From the NCBI RefSeq assembly GCF_900167975.1, contig NZ_FUZU01000002.1, forward strand, positions 565,501-629,500: a stretch of 64,000 nucleotides of DNA. Direction: 5' to 3'. This stretch comes from Ohtaekwangia koreensis (GTDB taxonomy: Bacteria; Bacteroidota; Bacteroidia; Cytophagales; Cyclobacteriaceae). Positions 16,593-25,418 of the stretch are shown piece after piece; positions within the stretch are counted from its first letter, which is position 1; each line of letters starts with the position of its first letter. A program made the translations under genes and the position numbers. The notes beneath the pieces were generated by a model, which was not told the origin of the DNA, did no database searches, and worked only from the letters and a program-made list of their open reading frames with translations.

Positions 16593-19500
16593 ATGGGAGC
16601 GGGTGTAGAGCAGATTCATGAAAAGATAAAAGCTTTCAGGAGAAAGTACTATCTCAACATTTTTATAAGAGGCGCAATTTTGTCTCTTTCAATTCTCACA
16701 TCGTATTTTCTTATAGCCACATTGATTGAATATAATCTGTGGTTAAGTCCCTGGGCCAGGTTCCTGATTTTCTTTACCTTTTTTGCTGTCGCTATATTTT
16801 GTACGTACAGATTTTTAAAAGAACCACTGAGTTGGTGGATCGTGAAACGTGGGCTGGACGAAGAGCAGAGTGCTAAAATTATCGGAACGCATTTGCCTTC
16901 AGTAAATGACCGCCTTCTTAACCTGATCCAACTTCAATCTGCTAAAAGTGACTCTGCTTTAATCTACGCCAGCATCGAACAGAAATCACAGGATTTCGCT
17001 CCTATACAATTCGATACATTTATTGATATCAGGGAGAATAAAAAGTACCTGACATACTTGGTGCTCCCTTTTGTTGCAATTTTTGCCATCATCATTTTCA
17101 ACAGCAGTATTCTTACACTTAGCACGCAACGCATTGTAAATTTTACACAGCAGTATTCTCCTCAGGCTCCATTTAAATTTCTTGTTTCCGAAAAATCATT
17201 GACTGCATTTTACAATGAAGATTTACCTGTTACTCTCACTTTAGATGGCCAAGCTATACCGGAAGACGCTTACATCATATCCGGTAATCAGAGAATAAAA
17301 CTTGATCATAAAGGCAATGGCGAATTCGTATATACATTTGAGAATGTTCAAGCTGAATTTGACTTTCAAATAGAAGCAGCTGGTTTTTTCTCAGAAGTGT
17401 TCCACGTTTCACTTATTAATAGACCTGAACTAACACAGTTTAACGTTGAGTTAGAATATCCGCGTTATCTGCAGCGTCAACCCGAGAAAATTATCAATTC
17501 TGGTAACTTGGAAATTCCTGAAGGAACAAAGGTTCACTGGAATCTTTCAACAGTAAATGCAGAAAAGGCGTCCATATTATTCCTATCAGATAATATCTCG
17601 AACGCATTTCAATCACCTGATAACCAATCATTTAACTTCCAAAAAGAATTCCGCAATCCGGATCAGTATGAAATTCTTCTGGAGAATGACAAGAGTAAAA
17701 ACAGAGAGAAAATCTCATATCGTGTTGATGTTGTGAAAGATCAATATCCACAAATTTCAGTCAACAATTTTAAAGACTCAATTTTATATCAACGTGTCGT
17801 TTTAGGAGGATCTCTCGCAGATGACTATGGTATTACCCAATTGGCTCTTCATTTCAGAATAAGGAATGAGAACCAAAAAGAGATATTATCAAGGTCAATT
17901 AATATTCCGATCTCTAAGGGCCAAAACCAACAGAGCTTCTTTTATAATTGGTCTGTCGATTCTTTGAAACTTAATCCCGGAGAGCAATTAGAATACTATT
18001 TGCAAGTTTGGGATAACGATGGTGTTAATGGACGGAAATCGACAAAGACTGGTTATTATACATTCTTACTTCCTTCCAAAGACAATCTGGTCACTGAAAT
18101 CAATAATTCACAGAGCCAGACTGAGCAAAAAATCAATCAGAGTGAAACTAAAGCGAATAAGCTTCAAGACCAGATTGAGCAAGCTCATCAAAAGCTAAAA
18201 GGCAAACAAAATCTTGACTGGCAAGATAAAAAGATGCTGGATGATATCATTCAGCAAAAACAAAGCCTTGATCAGATGCTTGAGCAAATGAAAGAGGAAA
18301 ATAAAATGCTTGAACAGAAGAAAGAAGCCTTCACGAAGCAAGACGAACGGATTCGCGAGAAAGCAGAGCAAATTCAGAAGCTTATGAATGAACTGCTTGA
18401 CGAAGAAACCAAAAAGCTATTTGAAGAGCTTCAAAAGCTCTTAAAGGAAAATGCAGATGTTTCTAAGCTTCAAAAAGTACTCGATAAGCTTAACCAAAAC
18501 ACAAACAACTTAGAAAAGGAGCTTGAGCGCACACTGGAGCTTTTCAAACAACTCCAATACGATTATAAGCTTGATCAAACAATTGAAGATTTAAAGAAGC
18601 AGGTCAAAGACCAAAAATCATTGCTTGAAAAAACTGAATCTCTTGAAAAAGACAAATCAGGAAAAGATCAAAAGGGAGAAAACAATAAGGATCAGCAAAA
18701 GAATGAAGGCGGTAAAGACCAGCCTAATAACGAGAATAGCAAAGACCAACAGAAAGGTGAGAATCAAAAATCAGAAAGTCAGAAGTTAGCCCAGGAACAA
18801 GAAAAGCAAAACGAGGAGTTTAAAAAGACTTCTGAAAAGATAGAGGATCTTAAAAAGCTAGGCGAAGAATTAGACAAGAACGAAGAGTTACCCTCACAGG
18901 AGGATACCGAGGAAACCCAGCAGGAACAAGAGGAAAGCAAGGAGATGTTAGAGCAAAATCAACCTTCAAAATCTAAGACTCCTCAACAGAAATCCATTCA
19001 AAAGATGGAAAAAATGCAACAGCAGATGGAAGGTGCTCAAAGTGCCATGGAAATGGAAATGGATATGGAGAACATGGAATCTCTGCGTCAGGTTATTCAT
19101 GGTCTCGTAAAGCTTTCTTTTGATCAAGAGAATCTCATGAAAAATCTTGCTGAATTAAACCAGAGTGATCCTCGCTTTAACACCCTTGCTCAACAACAAC
19201 TCAAATTGAAGGATGATGCAAGAGTTTTGGAAGACAGTCTACTTGCACTTGGTAAGCGTGATCCTTTTATGGGCTCCGTTGTTACAAAGGAAGTTGGTGA
19301 ACTGAACGATCACCTTGACAAAGTAATTGAAGCGAACCGCGAACGGAAAAGACCTCAAGCATCTACGGAAATGCAGGCAAGTATGACTTCAATCAATAAT
19401 CTTGCTTTGCTTCTAGATGATCACTTTGATATGATGATGCAAATGATGGCAAACGCAAAGCCATCGATGGGTAAGTCAAAGAAGAAAGGACAAAAGCCTA

Positions 19501-19994
19501 GCCTCAGTCAAATGCAGCAACAACTCAATCAAAAGATCCAAGAATTAAAAGGAAGTGGTAAATCAGGACGGCAGTTATCTGAAGAGTTAGCAGAAATGGC
19601 TGCAGAACAAGAACGAATTAGGAAAGCACTTCAGGAAATGCAGGAAAAGATGAAAGAAGGAGGTAAAGCTCCCGGAGGAGACTTACCTGCAAAAATGGAA
19701 CAGACAGAGATGGATCTTGTTAATAAACAATTGACAGACCAGCTTATCAGACGTCAACAAGATATCTTGACTCGTATGCTTGAAACTGAAAAGTCACAGC
19801 GTGAACAAGACATGGATGAAGAGCGTAAAGGAGAGACGGCCAAGGACTATGACAAAGAAATGCCTAAGGCTTTTGAAGAATATTTGCGACTCAAGGAAAA
19901 AGAAGTAGAATTGCTAAAAACAGTTCCACCCAAGTTATACCCGTACTATAAGAAAGAAGTAGGGGAGTATTTTAAACGAATGAGCAACCAATAA
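16593..19994 (+). CDS. Giant DUF4175 membrane-anchored coiled-coil protein
   Basis: A 1133-residue protein with three membrane helices near the N-terminus (about residues 25-45, 52-72 and 148-168). A periplasmic-looking beta-rich region follows (about 180-490), then a very long charged coiled coil rich in K, E and Q (about 500-1000), and a C-terminal region ending EEYLRLKEKEVELLKTVPPKLYPYYKKEVGEYFKRM. This matches DUF4175 proteins of Bacteroidota, whose role is unknown. Residues about 680-790 are low-complexity (repeated KDQ, NKD and NEN units). It begins the run DUF4175, RsbW-like ATPase, ybeY, mnmG, with 15 bp to the next start. Confidence 0.82.
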   Translation: MGAGVEQIHEKIKAFRRKYYLNIFIRGAILSLSILTSYFLIATLIEYNLWLSPWARFLIFFTFFAVAIFCTYRFLKEPLSWWIVKRGLDEEQSAKIIGTHLPSVNDRLLNLIQLQSAKSDSALIYASIEQKSQDFAPIQFDTFIDIRENKKYLTYLVLPFVAIFAIIIFNSSILTLSTQRIVNFTQQYSPQAPFKFLVSEKSLTAFYNEDLPVTLTLDGQAIPEDAYIISGNQRIKLDHKGNGEFVYTFENVQAEFDFQIEAAGFFSEVFHVSLINRPELTQFNVELEYPRYLQRQPEKIINSGNLEIPEGTKVHWNLSTVNAEKASILFLSDNISNAFQSPDNQSFNFQKEFRNPDQYEILLENDKSKNREKISYRVDVVKDQYPQISVNNFKDSILYQRVVLGGSLADDYGITQLALHFRIRNENQKEILSRSINIPISKGQNQQSFFYNWSVDSLKLNPGEQLEYYLQVWDNDGVNGRKSTKTGYYTFLLPSKDNLVTEINNSQSQTEQKINQSETKANKLQDQIEQAHQKLKGKQNLDWQDKKMLDDIIQQKQSLDQMLEQMKEENKMLEQKKEAFTKQDERIREKAEQIQKLMNELLDEETKKLFEELQKLLKENADVSKLQKVLDKLNQNTNNLEKELERTLELFKQLQYDYKLDQTIEDLKKQVKDQKSLLEKTESLEKDKSGKDQKGENNKDQQKNEGGKDQPNNENSKDQQKGENQKSESQKLAQEQEKQNEEFKKTSEKIEDLKKLGEELDKNEELPSQEDTEETQQEQEESKEMLEQNQPSKSKTPQQKSIQKMEKMQQQMEGAQSAMEMEMDMENMESLRQVIHGLVKLSFDQENLMKNLAELNQSDPRFNTLAQQQLKLKDDARVLEDSLLALGKRDPFMGSVVTKEVGELNDHLDKVIEANRERKRPQASTEMQASMTSINNLALLLDDHFDMMMQMMANAKPSMGKSKKKGQKPSLSQMQQQLNQKIQELKGSGKSGRQLSEELAEMAAEQERIRKALQEMQEKMKEGGKAPGGDLPAKMEQTEMDLVNKQLTDQLIRRQQDILTRMLETEKSQREQDMDEERKGETAKDYDKEMPKAFEEYLRLKEKEVELLKTVPPKLYPYYKKEVGEYFKRMSNQ

Positions 19995-20009
19995 CAGGAT
20001 TTACGGCAC

Positions 20010-20414
20010 ATGAACACGATCAGCATCCAGGTTCCATCCTTAATGGAGAACATTAGAATGATTGAAAGCTTTATTGACAATGCAAAGGAACGTTTTCATC
20101 TAGATGATGACATATACGGCAACATTATGATTGCCGTAACCGAAGCCGTCAACAATGCTATTAAACATGGTAATGCCAGTGACAAATCTAAGAACGTCCA
20201 TTTAAGCTTATCCTTGGACGACAGCATGATTAAATTTGTTATTAAAGACGAAGGCCAGGGCTTTAATTATCAAAACCTGCCGGATCCTACGGCACCAGAA
20301 AATATTGAGAAGCCAGGAGGGCGTGGAATCTTTTTAATGAAACATCTTTCTGATGAAGTCGACTTCAAAGATGCTGGCCGTGTAGTAGAACTCAGTTTTT
20401 ATGTAAACTCCTAA
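20010..20414 (+). CDS. RsbW/SpoIIAB-like ATP-binding protein (HATPase_c_2)
   Basis: A 134-residue single-domain GHKL ATPase. The N box TEAVNNAIKHGN has E45 and N49, the G1 box is D80-E-G-Q-G, and the G2 box is GGRGI at 103-107. In Gram-positives such proteins are serine kinases that hold sigma factors and phosphorylate an anti-anti-sigma partner. No sigma-B-like factor, STAS-domain partner or PP2C phosphatase is nearby, so the partner is unknown. The last base of its stop is the first base of the ybeY ATG, giving near-certain translational coupling. Confidence 0.87.
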   Translation: MNTISIQVPSLMENIRMIESFIDNAKERFHLDDDIYGNIMIAVTEAVNNAIKHGNASDKSKNVHLSLSLDDSMIKFVIKDEGQGFNYQNLPDPTAPENIEKPGGRGIFLMKHLSDEVDFKDAGRVVELSFYVNS

Positions 20415-20833
20415 TGGCTTCAATTCGATTCTTTACAGAAGACGTCAAATTCAAACTCCCTCACCCAAGAAAGACTTCCCGTTGGATTAAAGAGGCAATC
20501 GTAAAAGAGCGTAAGACTCTTGGCAACTTAAACTTCATCTTCTGCTCCGACAATTACCTCCGGGAGATCAACATCCAATATCTCAATCACACAACCTTTA
20601 CCGACATCGTAACCTTTGACACAAGCGAAGTGAAAGGATCAATTGACGGGGATATCTTTATTAGTATAGACAGAGTAGAGGAAAACGCGCTTAATTTTCA
20701 AGCAGAGCCAGATCACGAGCTTCATCGCGTTATCATTCACGGAGTTCTTCACTTAGTAGGTTATTCTGACAAGTCTCCAGGCAAGAAGCTTGTGATGAGA
20801 AAAAAGGAAGACACTTATCTATCTTTGCGCTAA
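20414..20833 (+). CDS. ybeY: Endoribonuclease YbeY (16S rRNA maturation)
   Basis: A 139-residue YbeY homologue, an rRNA maturation and ribosome quality-control factor. The metal site motif is H109-G-V-L-H113. The third histidine of the usual HxxxHxxxxxH motif is replaced by D119 (GYSDKS). I believe this substitution is common in this phylum, and Asp can still bind metal. The length is normal. It overlaps the upstream ATPase gene by one base. The parS sites begin directly after its stop. Confidence 0.92.
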   Translation: MASIRFFTEDVKFKLPHPRKTSRWIKEAIVKERKTLGNLNFIFCSDNYLREINIQYLNHTTFTDIVTFDTSEVKGSIDGDIFISIDRVEENALNFQAEPDHELHRVIIHGVLHLVGYSDKSPGKKLVMRKKEDTYLSLR

Positions 20834-20847
20834 GTTCCACGTGAAAC
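20834..20847. other. Predicted parS site 1
   Basis: The 14-mer GTTCCACGTGAAAC matches the core of the parS consensus GTTNCACGTGAAAC without mismatch. ParB binds parS to load condensin and segregate the chromosome origin. It lies right after the ybeY stop. Confidence 0.85.
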
Positions 20848-20870
20848 CTAATGAGATTATGAAGAATACC

Positions 20871-20884
20871 GTTCCACGTGGAAC
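20871..20884. other. Predicted parS site 2
   Basis: GTTCCACGTGGAAC is a perfect 14-bp palindrome. It is the symmetric parS form known from pseudomonads and other bacteria. It starts 37 bp after the start of site 1. Confidence 0.87.
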
Positions 20885-20924
20885 AAAATGTGGAAATGTG
20901 GATGAATTTTGTGGGCAACTTTTC

Positions 20925-20938
20925 GTTCCACGTGGAAC
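20925..20938. other. Predicted parS site 3
   Basis: GTTCCACGTGGAAC is identical to site 2 and starts 54 bp after it. It lies 30 bp before the chosen mnmG start and inside a longer mnmG reading that I reject. Confidence 0.87.
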
Positions 20939-20968
20939 TTTATCAATAGACACTTTCTTAAAGTAAAC

Positions 20969-22834
20969 ATGATGTTTTCAGAGTACGATGTAATAGTTGT
21001 TGGGGCAGGGCATGCTGGTTGTGAAGCAGCGCATGCTGCCTCAACTATGGGGTCAAAGGTTCTTCTTATTACTATGAATATGAACACCATTGCGCAGATG
21101 TCCTGTAACCCAGCAATGGGGGGTGTAGCCAAAGGTCAAATAGTAAGAGAAATAGACGCCCTAGGTGGTTTGTCGGGAATCATATCTGACAAATCCATGA
21201 TCCAATTCAGGATGTTAAATCGATCAAAGGGCCCTGCGATGTGGAGTCCCCGTACCCAAAATGACAGAATGCGATTCTCAGAAGAATGGCGTTTGGCCCT
21301 TGAAAGAACACCAAATCTGGATTTCTGGCAAGAAATGGTAAAAGAGATTCTTGTAGAGGATGGAAGGACTGTAGGCGTGCGCACTAACCTGGGGATAGAA
21401 ATCAGATCTAAATCTGTAGTACTTACCAATGGAACATTCTTAAACGGCAAGATTCATATTGGTGAGAAAAGCTTTGGTGGAGGTCGCGCAGCTGAGAATG
21501 CAGCTACAGGAATAACAGAACAGCTCATATCCTTGGGACTTGAAGCTGGAAGAATGAAGACAGGAACGCCGCCGCGCATCGATGGTAGAAGCCTCGACTA
21601 TTCTAAAATGGAAGAACAGCCAGGAGATGAAAACCCAGGCAAATTCTCATACAGTGATACCCAACCGTTGCAAAAACAAGCCAGCTGCTGGATTACATAT
21701 ACAAATGATACCGTCCATGATGAATTGAAAAAGGGATTTGAAAAGTCACCTATGTTTCAAGGTAGGATAAAAGGATTGGGTCCGAGGTACTGTCCTTCCA
21801 TTGAAGACAAGATAAATCGGTTTGCTGAACGTGAACGCCATCAGATATTCGTAGAGCCGGAAGGATGGAACACTGTAGAGATATATGTAAACGGATTCTC
21901 TACTTCACTTCCAGAAGACGTACAGTACCGTGCCTTAACCAAGATACCCGGATTTGAAAAAGCCAAAATGTTCCGCCCAGGCTATGCAATAGAATATGAC
22001 TTCTTTCCGCCAACACAGTTAAACCTAAGTCTTGAAACACAACTCATTCAAAACTTATACTTCGCAGGACAGATCAATGGTACCACCGGCTATGAAGAGG
22101 CGGCCTGTCAAGGCCTCATGGCAGGAATAAATGCGCACAACAAAGCGCATGGAAAAGAGCCCTTTGTGTTAAAGAGATCTGAAGCATACATTGGGGTTCT
22201 GATAGACGACCTTGTGAATAAAGGCACTCAAGAACCATATCGCATGTTTACCTCCCGTGCCGAGTATAGAATCCTGCTCAGGCAGGATAACGCAGATATA
22301 AGGCTAACCGAGTTAGGCCACCAATTGGGCTTAGCATCAGATGACAGATTAAAGTCAGTATTGGACAAAAAGCAGGACGTTCAAACACTTCTTCAACAGT
22401 TAAAAAAATACAAAGTTGATCCCGCAGATGTCAACGAAAGCCTAACTGGTTTCAATACCTCTGGTATATCAGAGAAAGTGAATATTGCACATCTCCTAAA
22501 AAGGCCTCAACTCACAATGAAAGAAGTAAAAACATTTGGTCAAGATGTAAGCGATTTACTGGATCAATACACCATTGAAGTACAAGAGCAGGCAGAGATC
22601 ATCATCAAGTATGAAAATTACATAGAGCGAGAACAACAACTAGCTGAAAAGATTGGAAGCCTCGAGGATTATAAAATTAAAAATGATTTTGACTACGATC
22701 GAGTAAAAGCACTATCTCTAGAGGCTCGAGAAAAACTAAAAAAGATAAAACCGGAAACACTCGGCCAGGCAACCAGGATCAGTGGAGTATCACCATCCGA
22801 TATTTCTGTATTAACTATTTACCTAGGAAAATGA
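20969..22834 (+). CDS. mnmG: tRNA uridine-5-carboxymethylaminomethyl modification enzyme MnmG (GidA)
   Basis: A 621-residue FAD enzyme that works with MnmE to modify the wobble uridine (U34) of several tRNAs. The FAD-binding motif VVGAGHAGCEAA is at about residues 10-21. GidA signatures SCNPAMGGVAKGQIVREIDALGG, RTPPRID-type GTPPRIDGRSLDY and GQINGTTGYEEAACQG are present. An upstream in-frame start at 20909 would run through parS site 3 and add 20 atypical residues, so I place the start at ATG 20969 (20972 is also possible). The next gene overlaps the stop by 4 bp. In many bacteria this gene adjoins the replication origin. Confidence 0.95.
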   Translation: MMFSEYDVIVVGAGHAGCEAAHAASTMGSKVLLITMNMNTIAQMSCNPAMGGVAKGQIVREIDALGGLSGIISDKSMIQFRMLNRSKGPAMWSPRTQNDRMRFSEEWRLALERTPNLDFWQEMVKEILVEDGRTVGVRTNLGIEIRSKSVVLTNGTFLNGKIHIGEKSFGGGRAAENAATGITEQLISLGLEAGRMKTGTPPRIDGRSLDYSKMEEQPGDENPGKFSYSDTQPLQKQASCWITYTNDTVHDELKKGFEKSPMFQGRIKGLGPRYCPSIEDKINRFAERERHQIFVEPEGWNTVEIYVNGFSTSLPEDVQYRALTKIPGFEKAKMFRPGYAIEYDFFPPTQLNLSLETQLIQNLYFAGQINGTTGYEEAACQGLMAGINAHNKAHGKEPFVLKRSEAYIGVLIDDLVNKGTQEPYRMFTSRAEYRILLRQDNADIRLTELGHQLGLASDDRLKSVLDKKQDVQTLLQQLKKYKVDPADVNESLTGFNTSGISEKVNIAHLLKRPQLTMKEVKTFGQDVSDLLDQYTIEVQEQAEIIIKYENYIEREQQLAEKIGSLEDYKIKNDFDYDRVKALSLEAREKLKKIKPETLGQATRISGVSPSDISVLTIYLGK

Positions 22835-23718
22835 TAAGCATTAAACTCTGCCCAGTTTGCAACGCTTCAAACTTCACAAATCAAATTAACTGCACAGACA
22901 ACACCGTATCCCATGAGAAATTTGCAGTTATCAAATGCAATACATGCGCACTTCTAATTACAAGCCCAAGACCAGACGATAGCAGTATAGGAGAATACTA
23001 TCTATCGGAAGACTATATCTCGCACTCCGCCAAAGCAAAAAGTGCTATTGATAAGATATACTTGATCGCCCGAAACTATACACTTGAATGGAAACAGAAG
23101 TTATTAAAACAGCACTCACAAAAAGGAGCCGGTAAAATACTCGACTACGGATGTGGTACTGGAACATTCCTCCAATCGTGCAGAAACTATGGGTGGAATG
23201 TTTTCGGTGTTGAACCATCTGATTTAGCGAGGAAAGAAGCAGAAAACTCAGTCCAACAAACTGTATATCAGTCACTTAATTCTTTACAGGAAGATTCATT
23301 TGATATTATAACCCTGTGGCATGTCCTGGAACACGTTCCAGACCTCGATAACACAATTCAACAATTAAGATCCAAGCTGGCAAACACTGGCACAATGTTT
23401 ATTGCTGTACCAAATCATTCGAGCTGGGATGGAAGCAATTACAAAGAAGATTGGGCTGGATATGACGTCCCAAGACATCTGTGGCATTTTTCACGTGAAA
23501 ACATGAGCATGCTCATGAAGAAAAACGGTCTGAGAGTCGAGCGTACAATACCAATGAAACTCGATTCATTTTATATTTCTCTTCTCAGCGAAAAATACAG
23601 ACGAGGCACGAACACAATAGGAGGTATGCTCTCTGCAGTTATTAATGGAATGAAATCTAATATGCTTGCCAGAAAGACTGGCGAATATTCTAGCCTGATT
23701 TATATAATTAAGAAATGA
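22831..23718 (+). CDS. Class I SAM-dependent methyltransferase with N-terminal zinc-ribbon-like motif
   Basis: A 295-residue protein. Residues 7-39 hold two CxxC pairs (C7, C10, C36, C39), suggesting a zinc ribbon. The SAM-binding motif DYGCGTGTF is at 105-113, and the post-motif segment LWHVLEHVPDL is typical of Methyltransf_23-like sugar or small-molecule methyltransferases. The substrate is unknown. The start codon overlaps the mnmG stop (ATGA) and its own stop overlaps the next gene, so mnmG and the next two genes form a translationally coupled run. The gene contains one long CACGTG palindrome (23488-23501). Confidence 0.83.
   Translation: MISIKLCPVCNASNFTNQINCTDNTVSHEKFAVIKCNTCALLITSPRPDDSSIGEYYLSEDYISHSAKAKSAIDKIYLIARNYTLEWKQKLLKQHSQKGAGKILDYGCGTGTFLQSCRNYGWNVFGVEPSDLARKEAENSVQQTVYQSLNSLQEDSFDIITLWHVLEHVPDLDNTIQQLRSKLANTGTMFIAVPNHSSWDGSNYKEDWAGYDVPRHLWHFSRENMSMLMKKNGLRVERTIPMKLDSFYISLLSEKYRRGTNTIGGMLSAVINGMKSNMLARKTGEYSSLIYIIKK
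23488..23501. other. ParS-like palindrome inside a methyltransferase gene
   Basis: TTTTCACGTGAAAA is a perfect 14-bp palindrome with the CACGTG centre of parS but A/T in place of the outer G/C. It may be a degenerate or secondary ParB site, or chance within coding sequence. Confidence 0.4.
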
Positions 23719-25418
23719 GTTTCCGAAGAAATCTACACTGGTTAATCTATCCTCTTTTCATACTTTCTTGCGCAAGACAGACATCACCAACCGGTGGTCC
23801 AAAAGATACAATACCACCAATACTTGTCAGATCATTCCCTGCTAAGCAACAAATCAACTTTAAAGGAGACAAAATAGAATTACTCTTTAATGAGATGGTA
23901 GCTGTCAGTAATCCGAAAGAGCAAGTTATAATCACGCCAGATGTAGGTAAAGATTACGAGATAACCGCCAACAAAAATAAAGTTAGCCTTACGCTTAAAA
24001 ACAAATTAAAAGACAGCACAACATACTCTTTCAACTTTAGAGACGCAGTGCAAGATATCACCGAAAAAAATCCAGCTGTAAATCTAAAGTTGGCACTGAG
24101 TACGGGATCATATATCGATTCATTATATGTGCAAGGAAAGGTTTTTGATCCAATAAAAAACAAAGATCTAAAAGACATCACTGTAGCACTTTATCAAAGT
24201 GACACTTTCAATATATTAAAACACAAAGCTGTATATATAACAAAGAGCAATGAAAAGGGAGACTATATAATAGAGAACCTAAAACCCGGAACCTATTATA
24301 TATATGCCATCGATGACAAGAACAGAAATTTGCTGATAGACAGCAAAACGGAAATCTACGGATACTTGACCGACAGCATCAACTTAAAAGCCAACGCAAA
24401 AGCCGTAACCATACCGTTGGTGAAACTTGACGCCAGAACGTTAAAATTTACTAACTCAAGACCGTACAATACTTACTTCAATATCAAGACTTCCAAGAAT
24501 CTCAAGTCTTACAAACTCTCATCTCCAGCTGAAGTGATTCTCTCTTCATTCGGAGACGATCAGGCAAACATAAAAGTATACAACACCTTTGACGCAAAGG
24601 ATAGCGTTGCTGTAAGGTTCCAAGCATTAGACAGTATCAACAATACATTAGACACAACTCTTTACGCAAAATTTAATCAGCGTGAAGTAAAGCCCGAAGC
24701 GTTCACGATTAAATCCGAAGGCTTTAAAGTAATTGCCCACAAAGGAATCATCAAAGGAAAAATACAATTTAATAAACCACTGCTCGACATCAGATTCGAC
24801 AGTATTATTTATAAAATAGACTCTATGAAGACTGTAACATTTTCACGTGAAAACATTTCGTGGGACAGCCTTCACAATAAACTCACATTAGAAAAAACAT
24901 TTGACAAGATCCTGCTCGAAAAACCTAAAGAATCACAAATATCAGTTAATCAAAAACAACCACCTTCCAAACCTTCAAAAGATTCCAATCCAGCGCCTAA
25001 GAAAATAATAAACAATCAACTCTATATAGGTGACGCATCATTTATAAGTATTGAACTTGACAGCTCAAAAAGATTTGAAGAACAACTACGTCCACAAACT
25101 CTCGAAGAAAGCGGCATCTTATTTATTGAGATCGAAACCACACAACCTCATTATATAATAGAGTTGTTGGATAAAAATTTCAATATAGTTTCATCACAAC
25201 GCGACATCAGAAAAACGAGCTTCGAAGACTTAACTCCAGGTGAATATCAAATCCGTCTGATAATAGATAAAAATAACGATGGCAAATGGTCACCAGGCAA
25301 CTACTTAACCAAAGAGGAACCAGAACCAATCCGCTTTTATACCAACGAAAAGAGGTCCTCCGTTATAAATCTAAAGGCCAATTGGGAGGTAGGACCTTTG
25401 TTGATAAAGTATCCATAA
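23715..25418 (+). CDS. Lipoprotein with Ig-like (Big_5-type) domain
   Basis: A 567-residue protein with a lipoprotein signal peptide (hydrophobic stretch then ILSCARQ, lipid cysteine at about residue 19). It is followed by the motif TSPTGGPKDTIPPILVRSFPAKQQINFKGDKIELLFNE typical of Big_5/SbsA-type Ig-like domains in Bacteroidota. The rest contains further beta-sandwich-like segments. It is probably anchored in the outer membrane (inference). The gene overlaps the methyltransferase stop by 4 bp. It shows a strong excess of C over G on the coding strand near its 3' end. It contains a second long CACGTG palindrome. Confidence 0.78.
   Translation: MSFRRNLHWLIYPLFILSCARQTSPTGGPKDTIPPILVRSFPAKQQINFKGDKIELLFNEMVAVSNPKEQVIITPDVGKDYEITANKNKVSLTLKNKLKDSTTYSFNFRDAVQDITEKNPAVNLKLALSTGSYIDSLYVQGKVFDPIKNKDLKDITVALYQSDTFNILKHKAVYITKSNEKGDYIIENLKPGTYYIYAIDDKNRNLLIDSKTEIYGYLTDSINLKANAKAVTIPLVKLDARTLKFTNSRPYNTYFNIKTSKNLKSYKLSSPAEVILSSFGDDQANIKVYNTFDAKDSVAVRFQALDSINNTLDTTLYAKFNQREVKPEAFTIKSEGFKVIAHKGIIKGKIQFNKPLLDIRFDSIIYKIDSMKTVTFSRENISWDSLHNKLTLEKTFDKILLEKPKESQISVNQKQPPSKPSKDSNPAPKKIINNQLYIGDASFISIELDSSKRFEEQLRPQTLEESGILFIEIETTQPHYIIELLDKNFNIVSSQRDIRKTSFEDLTPGEYQIRLIIDKNNDGKWSPGNYLTKEEPEPIRFYTNEKRSSVINLKANWEVGPLLIKYP
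24841..24854. other. ParS-like palindrome inside a lipoprotein gene
   Basis: TTTTCACGTGAAAA is the same 14-bp palindrome as at 23488. Both copies are followed by CAT, giving a shared right flank. It is a candidate secondary ParB site. Confidence 0.4.

Noticed and set aside
20909-20968. In-frame upstream extension of mnmG
   Set aside because: It runs across parS site 3 and adds 20 residues that do not match the MnmG N-terminus. The conserved FAD-binding start follows ATG 20969.
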